Below are positions 17,901-38,069 of a stretch of 64,000 nucleotides of DNA, piece by piece. The notes under the pieces are model-generated. The model did no database searches and was not told the DNA's origin. It saw nothing but the letters and a program-made list of their open reading frames with translations. How positions within the stretch are numbered: position 1 is the stretch's first letter; each line of letters begins with the position of its first letter. The position numbers were made by a program, and so were the translations under genes. This DNA is from Pyrocephalus nanus. Lineage: Eukaryota > Chordata > Aves > Passeriformes > Tyrannidae. The stretch spans positions 4,340,001-4,404,000 of the forward strand of contig CM076269.1 of the NCBI GenBank assembly GCA_038380795.1, in the 5' to 3' direction.

Positions 17901-20201
17901 CGCACCCTGCCCATCCCTGGCACAGCTGCTGGCATGGAGGGGAACACCCCCAGGTCTCACTTGACAATGGCTCCTTTCTTCATTTTTAGCCGCACCCAGT
18001 GCTGCCCTGGGGGCCCATTGCTCTCCCAGAAGGTGTATGTCAGGTTGTCTGTCAGATGGGCTGCAACACAGTCCTCCTGCAAGAGTGCAGCAGAGGGAGG
18101 GAGATGAGTACCACCCCTGAGATGGGTTCTCTGGGTCCAGAAGAGGTCAGAACCAGGCCAGCCCCTTCGTTTCTTAGGCTGCAGGTGGATGGTGGCTCCT
18201 GCACAGAGCGAACTGGGCACGGCCACAGACCCCTTGCAGTGCCCCAGAGACACAAGGGGTTTGTGCTCCAGCTGCCCAAATCCCGGCAAAACCCCACCAC
18301 CATCCCCTTCCTCTCACAGCAGGGACTGCCACCACTGGCCACTCCTCCCCACAGCCGCAGGGATGCTCATGTGCCTCATGCTGATTTTAGGCTGCAGAGG
18401 AGCCCCACTACGCACCGTCTGTGAGGAGACCTCAATGCTGCTGATGTGCTCCTTGGTGCAGTCCACGTACTTCAGCTGCTTCTCGCTGTGATCGAACAGG
18501 AAGCGCCCCAGCTCCATGTCATGCTCGTAGCTCCAGTCTGGGGGCACACACCTGCAGGGAGTCTCCGTGTTAATGGGATCATGAGACCAGGCTGCACCCC
18601 AGAGCTGCCCACCAGCAGTGTGCAGGTGCCCCAGTTCAGATTGGCCACAGTGTCTGGTGGTCACCAACTCGGGATGGTGACAGGCACCTGTCCCCGCAGC
18701 AGGCAGATGGCACAGCTGTATCTCATCAGCAGCACACCAAGGGTTTATGGCCACTCCAGCCCAGTGGGAATAGCAGCATGCAGTTACTCCAATGCTCCAC
18801 AGAGCAAAGGCCATCTTTACTCAAGCAGTGTTGAGAGGTACCAATGTAAAAGGCTTCTCATGGCACCCATACTCCCCACTCCCGAGCCTGAAACCAGTCC
18901 TGGCCCTGCAGGCATGTCCAGGCTCCAGCCGGCTGCCCCTCAGGGTACTGCAGTCCCGCTCTAGGAGATGCACTCATACCGAAACTTCTGCACGGCGGCC
19001 TCATCCTGCTCTATGAGTCTGGGCATCTCCCCGAGGTGCATGGAGTAGGTCAGGTCCACCACTTGTTCCCAGCTGGAGCAGCATCGGCAGAGGAGTCATA
19101 CAAGGGAAAAGATGGGTCAGTGCTCAGTGTGCCCAAGCATTACTGCCTTAGCCCACAGTGGAGGCAGCAGTGGTGGAGGACTGGGGGTGACACCCAAGGG
19201 CTGCAGGAACAGCTGTGGGAGGGATGAGAGTGTCCCTGCACCCAGGTACAGGCTGGGACAGAGCAGGGGAATCCAGCCCTGCACATGGCCTTCCATCACA
19301 AAAATCAAACTTGAGCTCTCTCATCACTGCACTACCTCCATGACATCGCTCAGCCCAAATCCGAGTGCCCTAGAACCCCCAGCATCTTTATCCTGTGCAG
19401 GTGCTACCACAAGCAAACAGGATTAGCCTGCGAGAGGGCACCCACCTGCCCACTGGTGGCTCAGTGGGCATGTGTCCCGCCAGCGCTGGAGGGAGCGAGA
19501 GCACTGTGCTGGACGTGCCCACGGGATTTGGGATGGTAGGGTCGCATATCCTCTGTGGGTACCGGCCACGCGCGTTTCCAGCTCCCACAGCCCAGCCCAG
19601 CCCAGCCCCTGCCCGGGGCGCAGCGGGTTAAGGCCATACCTGACAGCAGGTCTGTAATCAACCCCCAGCGTCTGGTGCTGCCACTGCATCCTCTGCACGG
19701 AGTCAACCGGGACCAGCTTATCTCCTCCCTCTCCGAACCTCTGCGCCAGCACCCAGCCCTCTGCCAGGCCATGGCCGCCCGTGTACTCCTCCAGCTGCTC
19801 CTGAAGGTACATCCCGGTCTGTCAGCGCCATGGGGACCCGGCATCCCGCGGCTGGTTCCCGGTGCCGCCGTTACCTTGCTGAGCTTGACCCAGAGCCCGG
19901 CGCCGTTGCAGTACTCCTCGCCGGTGGCGCGGAGGCAGCCGCCCTTCCGCACCTCGATGGTGGCCCGCGCCGCCCGCTTCCCGCCCCGCGCCGGCCCCGG
20001 GCTGTCCCACACGCTCAGGAGGCTGCGGGCGGCGGCGGCGCCGGCGGCCGCGGGGTCCTTGCAGATCTTGTACTGCACCTCCTTGGGCACGTAGCAGAGC
20101 GCGGCGGGCAGCGCCCGGGCGCGGCGGAAGCACTCGCTGCACTGCAGCAGGAACCGCAGCCGGCCCAGCACCTGGTGCGGCGCCTCCCCGCCCGCCCGCA
20201 T
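11986..20201 (-). CDS. HECTD3-like HECT E3 ubiquitin ligase, tandem copy A (diverged)
   Basis: This is a complete 21-exon gene predicting 846 residues (human HECTD3 has 861). It is a putative cytosolic HECT E3 with an N-terminal DOC-like region and a C-terminal HECT domain. Exons from the ATG: 19875-20201, 19640-19800, 18980-19072, 18416-18551, 17961-18076, 17581-17694, 16441-16523, 16055-16220, 15613-15694, 15168-15350, 15023-15072, 14837-14901, 14495-14598, 14119-14238, 13906-13995, 13607-13813, 13223-13352, 12764-12838, 12407-12488, 12230-12301, 11986-12070. All splice sites are GT-AG and the frame is open throughout. The catalytic Cys is predicted at residue 808 in [12 protein letters not shown]. 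An extra Cys two residues later is absent from copy B. Exon 11 lacks one codon relative to copy B. The N-terminal half is strongly diverged (exon 4, 20 of 45 residues shared with B; exon 6, 16 of 38). The intact frame argues against a pseudogene. Expression and activity are unknown. Confidence 0.9.
13605..13750 (-). repeat. Near-identical tract, copy A exon 16
   Basis: These 146 bases match 26297-26442 in copy B with only two differences, at 13674/26366 and 13713/26405. The tract covers the 3' two-thirds of exon 16 plus two intron bases. The remaining 63 bases of the exon (13751-13813) differ from copy B at 19 positions by hand count. The sharp edge suggests gene conversion. Confidence 0.9.
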
Positions 20202-20233
20202 CGCGCACCGGGCACCGGCCGAGCCCCGCTCCG
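19869..20233 (-). repeat. Near-identical tract, copy A exon 1
   Basis: These 365 bases match 33978-34342 with one difference (C at 20049, A at 34158; synonymous in an Ala codon) and no indels. The tract covers the donor edge of intron 1, all of coding exon 1 (109 codons) and 32 bases 5' of the ATG. Similarity stops at both ends. Confidence 0.95.
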
Positions 20234-20560
20234 CTGCGCCCCGGGCGGACCCGACTGCGGCCGGCGCTGCCCGCCCCGGAGCGCCCGCGGGGCCGGTTCT
20301 CCTCCTCCGGCGGTGCCGCCGCGCCCGCCTCCCTCAGGGGCCGCCCCGCCTCGGGCAGCCCTCGGTGCCCGGCCGCCGCCTCCTCCCCGGGCGGGCGCCG
20401 CTCCGCCCGTGTGCCCCGGCACGCCCCAGCCCTTCTTCATCCGTCCCGCGCCGCAATCCCCCCGTTCTCCAGCCCTGGGGCCTCCGCTATCCCCCCTTTG
20501 CCAAGATGTGACTGTGTTCCTCCCACGCCAGTCCCTCAGTCTTCGGCGAGAGCTGACTCA
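20202..20560 (-). promoter_or_regulatory. CpG-rich putative promoter of HECTD3-like copy A
   Basis: A very GC- and CpG-dense stretch lies directly 5' of the copy A start codon and continues from the exon 1 island. Beyond base 20233 it shares nothing obvious with the copy B/UROD promoter, and it has none of the gcaagatggcggc motifs. It is called a promoter from position and composition only. Confidence 0.55.
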
Positions 20561-23500
20561 GGTCACAGGCATCCCCTCACCCTGAGGCTTAGGACTCTGT
20601 TTCCTCCCGGCTTCCAACATCTTTTGTCACTGCATCTCCACAAGCAAAGAAGGGGGCCCTGTGGTGTCAGGGCACAGGGCTACTTCTCCAGCCTGGATAG
20701 GGAAAAGACGGGAGCAAGTATCCTGCTAGGGGGTGAACCAGCTCCCAGGGGGCATATTCCTGCCCCAGGCAGGCCAGACGCCAGTGGGGATGCTCCAAAC
20801 ATCAGCTGGGGAGGATAAACAGCTTTACCCCAGCCAGCATTGGTACCCTGGCAGCAGGAGCAATGCTGTGGCACCCAGCAGCACCCAACCACCCCAGAAC
20901 GCTGGCAGTGTATCACCCCATGTCACACCTGCCTGTTACATACCACGGCAGGGCGGTGGCATAGAGCAACTCAACTCCACCCCACGCTACCTTAATTTCT
21001 TCAGGTTGGGCACAAAAGGCCGCGTTTAAGGATCATGAAACAACCAGCCTGGCAGAGCTCAAAGGTCCCTACACCCCTCTGGTGCCGGACTGCTCTCCTG
21101 GCAGGTCAGAGTCCAGTTCCATCCCTGACTGCAAAGGCACAGTGCAAACCAATCCGACAGCTGTCACCACCGCAGCTTTATCTATTTAACAGGCGTGACT
21201 CTGCCCAGTGCAGCAATGGGCACTGGGCTTGCCAGGAGCAAAGTGCCCTGAACCACAGTGCGAGAGAAATGCAGATTTCTGCCTTGCTCCTGCCTGCAGT
21301 TACCACAGCCAGGAAGGCCCCATGCCCTCCCTCTGCAGCCGCATCACCCTGTAACATCTGCAGCTGCATCACCCTGGTTGCAGAGCTGCTGCAAAGGGTT
21401 GAGCCAATTAATAGTCTGAGTCACTTCCATGACATCACTTTGTGTGCAAAGGGGATCACAGGGCCAGTTTCCGCTTCACCTCCAGCTGCCTCTCATGACA
21501 CCAGTCTCCATTGCTGTTTAGAATCACTGAATCATTTAGGTGGGGAAAACTCAACAGCTCTAAAGCTCATTGAGTCCAACTATAAACCCAGCTCTGCCAT
21601 CTTCATCACTAAACCAAGTTTATCCCCAGTTCATCCCTACGCACCCTACAGAGCTGCAGCTCTGGCACACAATAATCCTCAGCAGCACAGGGGCACTGGC
21701 ACCTTGCTCAGGATGGCATTGGCTTGAAAATTGATCTCCACCAACTTGAGACTGGTTGATGGGGTGAAGACTCACAGCCTCTGGTTCCTAGTGCCCAGGA
21801 GGGCCCCCTCACCCTGGGCCACATCCAAAAGAAGTCCAGGGCATGGGCATTTGACTTGTGGGAGACATCTGACATGGTGGGAGACAGTTCCTACCCACAG
21901 CTTTAGAGATTAGAGAAGAAACGTGACCCAGCACTGAAATAACACCAACCTTGGGCCCCTGAGATTGGCCAGAGTTGGGCCAGGCTGACCTTTTCCACAA
22001 TTCACTGGGCTGTCACAGCAGAAATTCAATTTGTGATTGTCTTTAAAACACCAGAGATGAGAGAGGACCATGCAGAGGAGATCCAGGCCAGTTACCAGCT
22101 CCCCCCTCCCCAGCTCACCTTTGCATAGCAAACTCAACAGCATGATCTGTGGGTTATCCTGGCATCCTTCCTCAGCAGCCACGTTTGTCCAAACCCTCTA
22201 ATCCTGTATGAAACAACCTCACCTGAGACCTCAGTGCTGTGATGGGCTCTTCCTCCTACTGGAAGGACTTTCACAGGTCTCCCCACAACACTACAGCCAG
22301 TGCAGTTTTTCTCAATATGCTTGTAGGGGTTAAACCCAGACCATCCTGGGTGATCCCCTTTCTGCTAGGGCCAGGGTCCTGTTACTACAAGTATTTTTTA
22401 AACAGAAATCCCTGTTACCAGCTAGAGTTTTTCCCCAGAGCTCCAGCAAGCCCTTGGGCAGCACTCTTCTTAGTAGCAGGAAATAAGGGTACACCTCCAT
22501 AATTACCTCTGTTACCCTCCATCAGCTGCAGCTGCTTCCAAGGGCAGTGGAGCCATAGATGCCTGCTCCCCAACAGCTGGTCATCCCACACAGCCCTAGC
22601 TGGATCCTAACCTGCCCATTTCCATAGGTAACATCAGCTCACCCTTCACCAAAGGGCCTTACCCATCCTGCCCTGAGCCACTTATCAACTAACCCTACCC
22701 TGCCCAGCAATAAAGCACCAGAGAGGAGTAAATTTTTATTGCTGCTTCTAGTTCTGCTCAGAAAATAATGTGACTTCCTGGTGATCTGCCTTAGAGATAA
22801 GTGGGCAAGGTTGGAAAAAGCAGGATTGATTCCACCCAAATGTCAGTCCCTTTCAGATCTAGGATGGCTCATTTCAAGCCCCAGCTTGCTGCTGCAGGCT
22901 CCTTCCCCAACACTCCTGACTGAGGCCAAGCCAGCAGATCAAAGTCCTTTCACCAGCTTGCTCATGCCTCTTTAAAACAGACACCCTAGGAAGAGACTCA
23001 GTCACCAGCACTGAAAGGTACTGCGCTGGCTCTGTTCCCGTCCATGCTGGTGGTTGGAATCAGCCACAAAACCAGAGATATCAATTCTGAGATGAGTCTA
23101 GGACTTAAAAAAAAAGCCCACAGGATTCACACTCACCCAGCTGAGCATGGAAGGCCCTGCTGCAGGCAAGGACTGCAGAAACAGCTTCCCCATTCACCCT
23201 GTGCTCCCTCCACCCACCGTGATGCGGGAGGTGGCAGCACACGCTCCCTCCTGGTCCTACATCGCTTTTAGCACAACTCCCCTCAGCAGATCTGGGACTA
23301 CAGCAATTTCAAAGGAAACTGGTGAAGGGAAGGACTTTACTTACAAATGGAAGTGACTTCTGGATGACAGACTCCTTCAAAAGACGAGAAGAAGCCATGA
23401 AGCATTAAACACAGGAATAATTTTAACTCACAGCATCAGCCCCACTCCTGCGCAGCCCCGGTGACTCTCTGGCTTTTAGCCGTGGTGGTCCAACAGACCA

Positions 23501-24410
23501 CTCAGGCTGAGGATGGAGCTGGGGGTATAAACATGGACTAACAACTGGTAGCTCACAGTGCTAGGCATTGACTAGCCCTGAAACATTCACCTCCCTTCCC
23601 TCAGCAAAGAGCAGAGCCTGGTACTGCCCTGCTGCCTAGTGCTCTAATCCCTGCCATCTGTGAGGAGAGCTTGGCCGTGCCTGCATATCTCCATGAGAAC
23701 TCAAATAGATTAGTGTTAATACTGGCTTTTAGGGGAAAAATCAAGGCTCAAAAAGCCTGGGAGGAACAGCTGCCAAACCACCAGCATGCTGGATGCAGAA
23801 CTGAAAGTTAGAGGAAAAGGGAAATAGTTTCGACCTCCTGTGGGGGAGCAGGTCCCTCAGCAGTCACTGCTGTGCAAGGGGTGCAAAGAACCACGGGTGG
23901 TCACAGAACTTGGATTCTGTGTGATGTAACAGCACGTGAGTACATTCGGAAGCACCCACGGTCCTGCTGTGCAGGTCTGTCATGACACCTGGTGGCCAAA
24001 GGCACCCCTGCAGCACCTGCCAACAGCCCACCCCTTTTCTTAATCCTAGATGAAAGATCTCCTTTCCACTGGCCTAAGGTGAGGGCAGGAACAAGGCAAT
24101 GGAATGTGGTCAAGACACTCTGAGCCTCCCCGTGGTCTCAGCAGCAGCTGAGAGTTCTCTGTGCAGCTTCACGTCCCTGTCCCACTTCTGTTTGGAGCAG
24201 AGTGCGGCCTGGGAGCAGCCAGCTTTGTGGAGCTACAACAGGGACATGTGGAGAAACAACTCACTACAAAAGCCTACCAGACCTTCCTGATGCCTGAGAG
24301 CTGGGCCAGGATTTCATTATTGCAGTCATATTTACACTCCTAGCTAGCTCCCACCCTGGTGAAGACCCAAACCTCCATTTTCACTCTGTGAGCCAGGTTT
24401 CACCTATATG
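20561..24410. other. Intergenic region between the two HECTD3 copies
   Basis: About 3.9 kb separates the copy A promoter from the poly(A) signal of copy B. Apart from a degenerate CR1-like fragment near 21521-21640, I see no coding exon, RNA gene or recognisable repeat. The open frames here are short and carry no family motif. Confidence 0.6.
21521..21640 (-). mobile_element. Degenerate CR1 3' fragment
   Basis: The plus strand reads gaatcactgaatcatttagg, later cattgagtccaactataaac, then ccagctctgcc and cactaaacca. This follows the usual reverse-complement CR1 3' end, with several substitutions. It is old and short, lies between the two HECTD3 copies, and is much more decayed than the copy at 9211. 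Confidence 0.7.
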
Positions 24411-24416
24411 TTTATT
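24411..24416 (-). terminator. Poly(A) signal of HECTD3 copy B
   Basis: This is AATAAA on the minus strand in an AT-rich context, 91 bases beyond the copy B stop codon at 24507. It gives a short 3' UTR similar in length to that of copy A. Confidence 0.7.
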
Positions 24417-24506
24417 ATATATACACATCCTGGAAAAACAAGGGAGCTCTTCCCACTGCACAGTTTTTTTGAATGACTGTCCATGCTGCTTGGTCAGGCT
24501 GCAACA

Positions 24507-34310
<9,804 letters not shown>

Positions 34311-34342
34311 CGCGCACCGGGCACCGGCCGAGCCCCGCTCCG

Positions 34343-34591
34343 GTTTACGGCGAACCCCGCCCGCCGACAGGCAAGATGGCGGCGCCCGTGCCACGTACGG
34401 AGGAGTGAGGAGCAGGGCAAGATGGCGGCGCACGGCGGGGCGGTGTACGGAGGGGGGCGGGGCAAGATGGCGGCCGGCGGAGAGGCGGGACTAGGGCAAG
34501 ATGGCGGCGCCGGCGGGGCGGGCCGGGGGCGGGTCCGGGCGGACCGCGCCTCGTCGGGAGGCAACGCGGGGGCCGAGGAGCGGTGCAGGAG
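34343..34591. promoter_or_regulatory. Bidirectional HECTD3-B/UROD promoter with four YY1-type motifs
   Basis: Only 281 bases separate the start codons of HECTD3 copy B (34310, minus) and UROD (34592, plus). The gap is a CpG island without a TATA box. It carries gcaagatggcggc four times in the same orientation, at 34371-34383, 34417-34429, 34462-34474 and 34496-34508. Each holds the AAGATGGCGGC core expected for YY1. The first three lie in an imperfect repeat of about 45 bases that also includes gtacggagg. The repeats presumably arose by local duplication. Binding is inferred from the motif only. Confidence 0.8.
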
Positions 34592-37500
34592 ATGGAGGGT
34601 GGCGACCGGCTGCTGTGAGTAACCGGGACCAGGCAGGGCTGCGTCTCCTCCTAGTGCGGTGGCAGGGGACACGCACCGGGATCTGCACGGGGGACGCTGG
34701 TGTGGCTCTAGGAACGGCTATCTGGGCCTGGGGATGGTGCTTTGGCGCTGGGGTCCTGCACTGGGGACACTCGTGTGACTCTGGGAATGGCGATCTGGCA
34801 CTGCGGAGGCCCCGGGGATGGTGCTTTGGTGGCGGGGTGCCGTACTGGGGCCACCGGGGAGGCACCGCGGTGGCCCTGGGGTTGTGGTGCTGGCACCGGG
34901 GTCCGGCACTGCAGTCACTCTGTGGGGGTTGATCCTGCACTGAGAAGGCACGGGGAGTGCTAAGTCTGCACTAGGAGGGATCAGCAGGGGCACTGGTGCG
35001 GTTAGCGAAGTTGCTGGTCCCACGGCGGAGGTTTTGGGGACTTTGTCCCCGTGAGCCCCGCGGTTCTCGGGGTTCCCCATCCCGGGGCTGGTCGGGCTCC
35101 AGCAGCCCCTCGGTGATGACACCGCGACGGAGGTGTTGGGGACGCGTGGCCCGGCACAGACAGGGGCCGGGGCCGCCGGTGGCAGGACTGCCCGGCCCCG
35201 CGCCCGCTCGTCCCAAACCTCTCCAGGCGGGAGCAACTGGTGGCCCCGATAACTTAATCTCACGGGCCCTGGGCCGGGCATCGCCTCTCCCTGGGGAGGG
35301 CCCCGCAGCCCCCAGCAGGAAGAGGCCCTGGACTGTGGTGGGGAGAATTTATCGCGTTTGTCACAGCTGGGCCCAAGCCCTTCCCCGCGGTCACCGGCTG
35401 GGGAGTGGGGACGAGCCGCTGGCCATGGCATCCCCTGCCCCAAACCCCTCGTGGGTGACAGCCTGTACCTACTCTTTCTCCCGTAGTCCCAAGGGCTTCC
35501 CCAAGCTGAAGAACGACACGTTCCTTCGCGCGGCGCGCGGGGAGGAGACGGAGCACACCCCGGTGTGGTGCATGCGGCAGGCGGGCCGGTACCTGCCAGG
35601 TGAGCCGGTGGAGGCTTGTAGGGTCGGCGAGGAGCCCTCAGCATGCACCCGGTAACCTTTGTGCTGGTCCCTTGCAGAGTTTCGGGAGACTCGGGCGGCG
35701 CAGGATTTCTTCGCCACTTGCCGGAGCCCCAAATTGTGCTGTGAGCTGACGCTGCAGGTGAGCATTCCTCAGCAGGGTCTGTGTGTCCCCCTCTCCCTGA
35801 CCAGACAGGGATGGGGAGAAGCCTTGGGTCTGGCTTCCCCAGGTGGTGCCAGTAAATTGTTCAGCGCTTGGAGACCCCTCTGCCTCATGTGCTTGTCCAG
35901 GCCCTCCATGGGGAGGGGTCCCAGCCCCTCACTGACACTGTCTCTTCTCTGCAGCCACTCAGACGATTCCCCCTGGATGCTGCCATCATCTTCTCTGACA
36001 TCTTGGTGGTGCCCCAGGTGAGAGCCATGGCCAACGCCATGGGGAGCAGCCGCTGGGAACGGGGCAGAGTTCAGGGATGCCCCATTCCTGCTTCTTCCAT
36101 TCTCCCCTGTCCCCAGGCGCTGGGCATGGAGGTTGTCATGGTCCCTGGCAAGGGACCCACGTTCACAGAGCCCCTGAAGGAGGTGGAGGATCTGCTGAAA
36201 CTGCGACAGAAGGTGGATGTGACCGCAGAGCTAGGTTATGTCTTCCAGGCCATCACTCTGACACGACACAGCCTGGAGGGCAGGGTGCCCCTCATCGGCT
36301 TCTCAGGGGCACCGGTAAGTGATGTGGCTCCTCCATGTAGGTTTCCTTGCTGGGCTCCTTTGCCCTCCTGGGGTAACACCAGCCATGATAACACACCTCC
36401 AGATGTGGGTGCTAGAGGGCTGTGTAAGTGGGGGACATTCAATGCAGGAGCAGGCTCTGAGGTGCTCACAGACCAGTGCCTCATGTCTTCTTTCATCTCC
36501 ATCACCCTCCTCACTTCACTCCTCTCCTGCCCGCAGTGGACACTCATGTCCTACATGATTGAGGGTGGTGGCTCCTCTACAATGTCCAAGGCCAAGAGCT
36601 GGCTCTACCGGCACCCCGAAGCGAGCCACCAACTGCTGCGGCTGCTGGCCGATGTCATCACTGACTACCTGGTGGGGCAGGTGGCTGCTGGAGCGCAGGT
36701 GTGTCCTGGGGTATGGGGACAGGGCCAGGCAGGAAGGTAGGGACTGGGGACAGGGAGCAGAGAGGGTCCAGCTTATGGGTGGAGGAGGGAGAGGGACTGA
36801 GGTGTTGCTCTCCCTACCCCATGGGAAAGTAGAGTTGCCATCCCTGGAGGTATTTGAGAGATGTGTAGTTGTGGCACCTGGGGATATGTGGAGGGTTTGG
36901 CAGTGCTGGGTTAACTGTTGGACTCGGATGATTTTAAAGGTCTTTCTCAGCCTAAATGATTCCATGTCTCTGGCAGGCGCTCCAGCTGTTTGAGTCCCAT
37001 GCAGGGCACCTGGGCCCAGAGCAGTTTCAGGACTTTGCCCTGCCATACATCCGAGACATCGCCCAGGCTGTCAAGAGCAAGCTGAAGGAGGAGGCGCTGC
37101 CCCTGGTGCCCATGGTGAGTCGGGGCTGCCTGGATTGACCCTGGCTGTTGGAGAGGGTACCTGCTTGCCCTGGTCTGGCCCGTGGAGAGGGGCCTGACCC
37201 ATAGCAGAGCTACTGCCCATCTCCTGCCTCCCCAGATCATCTTTGCGAAGGACGCGCACTACGCGCTGCGGGACCTGGCCCATGCCGGATACGAGGTGGT
37301 CGGTCTCGACTGGACCATCCGGCCCCAGGAAGCTCGGTAAGAGTCTGACAGAGCATTCAGGTGCTCCTCTGCCCTGAGCCATCCCATGGCTGCTCCAGAG
37401 CAGGGGGGTAAATGGGCCACCATGCTGCAGCAACCAAGGGCTGCAGTGAGGGGTCCTGGGTGCCCTGTGGTGGGGGCTGCAGGCACCTGGCTGCCCTCAG

Positions 37501-37955
37501 CCTCTGCACCACGTGCAACAACTCACAAGCTTCCTCCCTGCTGCAGTGCACAGATAGGGAAAGATGTCACCTTGCAAGGGAACCTGGATCCTTGTGCTCT
37601 CTACGCACCCAAGGTGAGCCATGGTCATTTTCAGCCACCAGGGCTAGTTCCAGCCTGTATTAAAGGCCTCAATTTCCCCACCTGCAGTGCTGGCTTGTGT
37701 CCCAGAAGTCCCTTAGGCTGGCTGGGGACTGGGAAGTGGGAAGTACTTTGGGATGGATGGGACTGACATGGTTTCCCACGGTGCCTACAGGAGAAGATTG
37801 GCGAGCTGGTGAAGAAGATGCTGGAGGCTTTTGGGACCCAACGCTACATCGCTAACCTGGGCCACGGCCTCTACCCTGACATGAACCCTGAACACGTGGG
37901 TGCCTTTGTGGAGGCCGTGCACGCTCATTCCCGTCACATCAACAAGCACAGCTGA
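34592..37955 (+). CDS. UROD: UROD, uroporphyrinogen decarboxylase
   Basis: UROD is the cytosolic homodimeric enzyme that removes four acetate carboxyls from uroporphyrinogen III to give coproporphyrinogen III in haem synthesis. Ten exons: 34592-34614, 35487-35599, 35678-35757, 35955-36017, 36117-36314, 36537-36698, 36977-37114, 37236-37336, 37547-37613, 37791-37955. They join in frame to 369 residues (human 367), all with GT-AG junctions. Active-site features are present: Arg38 and Arg42 in MRQAGRYLP, Asp87 in [10 protein letters not shown] (human Asp86), Tyr165 in [12 protein letters not shown] (human Tyr164), and the C-terminal [10 protein letters not shown]. The first exon encodes only MEGGDRLL, then splices into [10 protein letters not shown]. 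The 870-base intron 1 is CpG-rich and partly repetitive. The gene is divergent from HECTD3 copy B and convergent with ZSWIM5. Nothing is broken or missing. Confidence 0.98.
34690..34920 (+). repeat. Degenerate G-rich minisatellite in UROD intron 1
   Basis: This is an imperfect tandem repeat with a period of about 84 bases. The block gggatggtgctttgg recurs at 34731 and 34815, each followed by a diverged gcggggt and then ctggggccac or similar. Related ctggggacac and gcaccgggg pieces extend to both sides. The G-run content suggests quadruplex potential on the coding strand. Unit boundaries were judged by eye. Confidence 0.6.
36822..36966 (+). mobile_element. CR1 3' end in UROD intron 6, next to exon 7
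   Basis: This is a CR1 3' terminal fragment in the sense orientation of UROD. It reads ccatccctggaggtatttga, then ttggcagtgctgggttaac, then gatgattttaaaggtc, and ends at ctaaatgattccatg. The element ends about 10 bases before exon 7 starts at 36977. The splice acceptor tctctggcag therefore lies directly against it, and the branch-point region is probably CR1-derived. Confidence 0.85.
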
Positions 37956-38045
37956 GCCTGGGGCCTTGGGGATAGGACTCTGGTTTGGGCACAGTCACCC
38001 CAAGTAGTGTGTTGTCACAGGGCTCGCTCCAGGCTGGGCTGCAGC

Positions 38046-38051
38046 ATTAAA
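38046..38051 (+). terminator. Probable UROD poly(A) signal
   Basis: This is the variant hexamer ATTAAA, 91 bases after the UROD stop codon. No closer canonical AATAAA was seen. It gives a short 3' UTR, usual for UROD. Confidence 0.65.
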
Positions 38052-38069
38052 CCAGCACCTTCTCTGCGG

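Noticed and set aside
11986..20201. HECTD3-like copy A as a pseudogene
   Set aside because: All 21 exons join in frame with GT-AG sites and no stop codons, and the catalytic Cys is present. A decayed copy this diverged would be expected to carry frame breaks.
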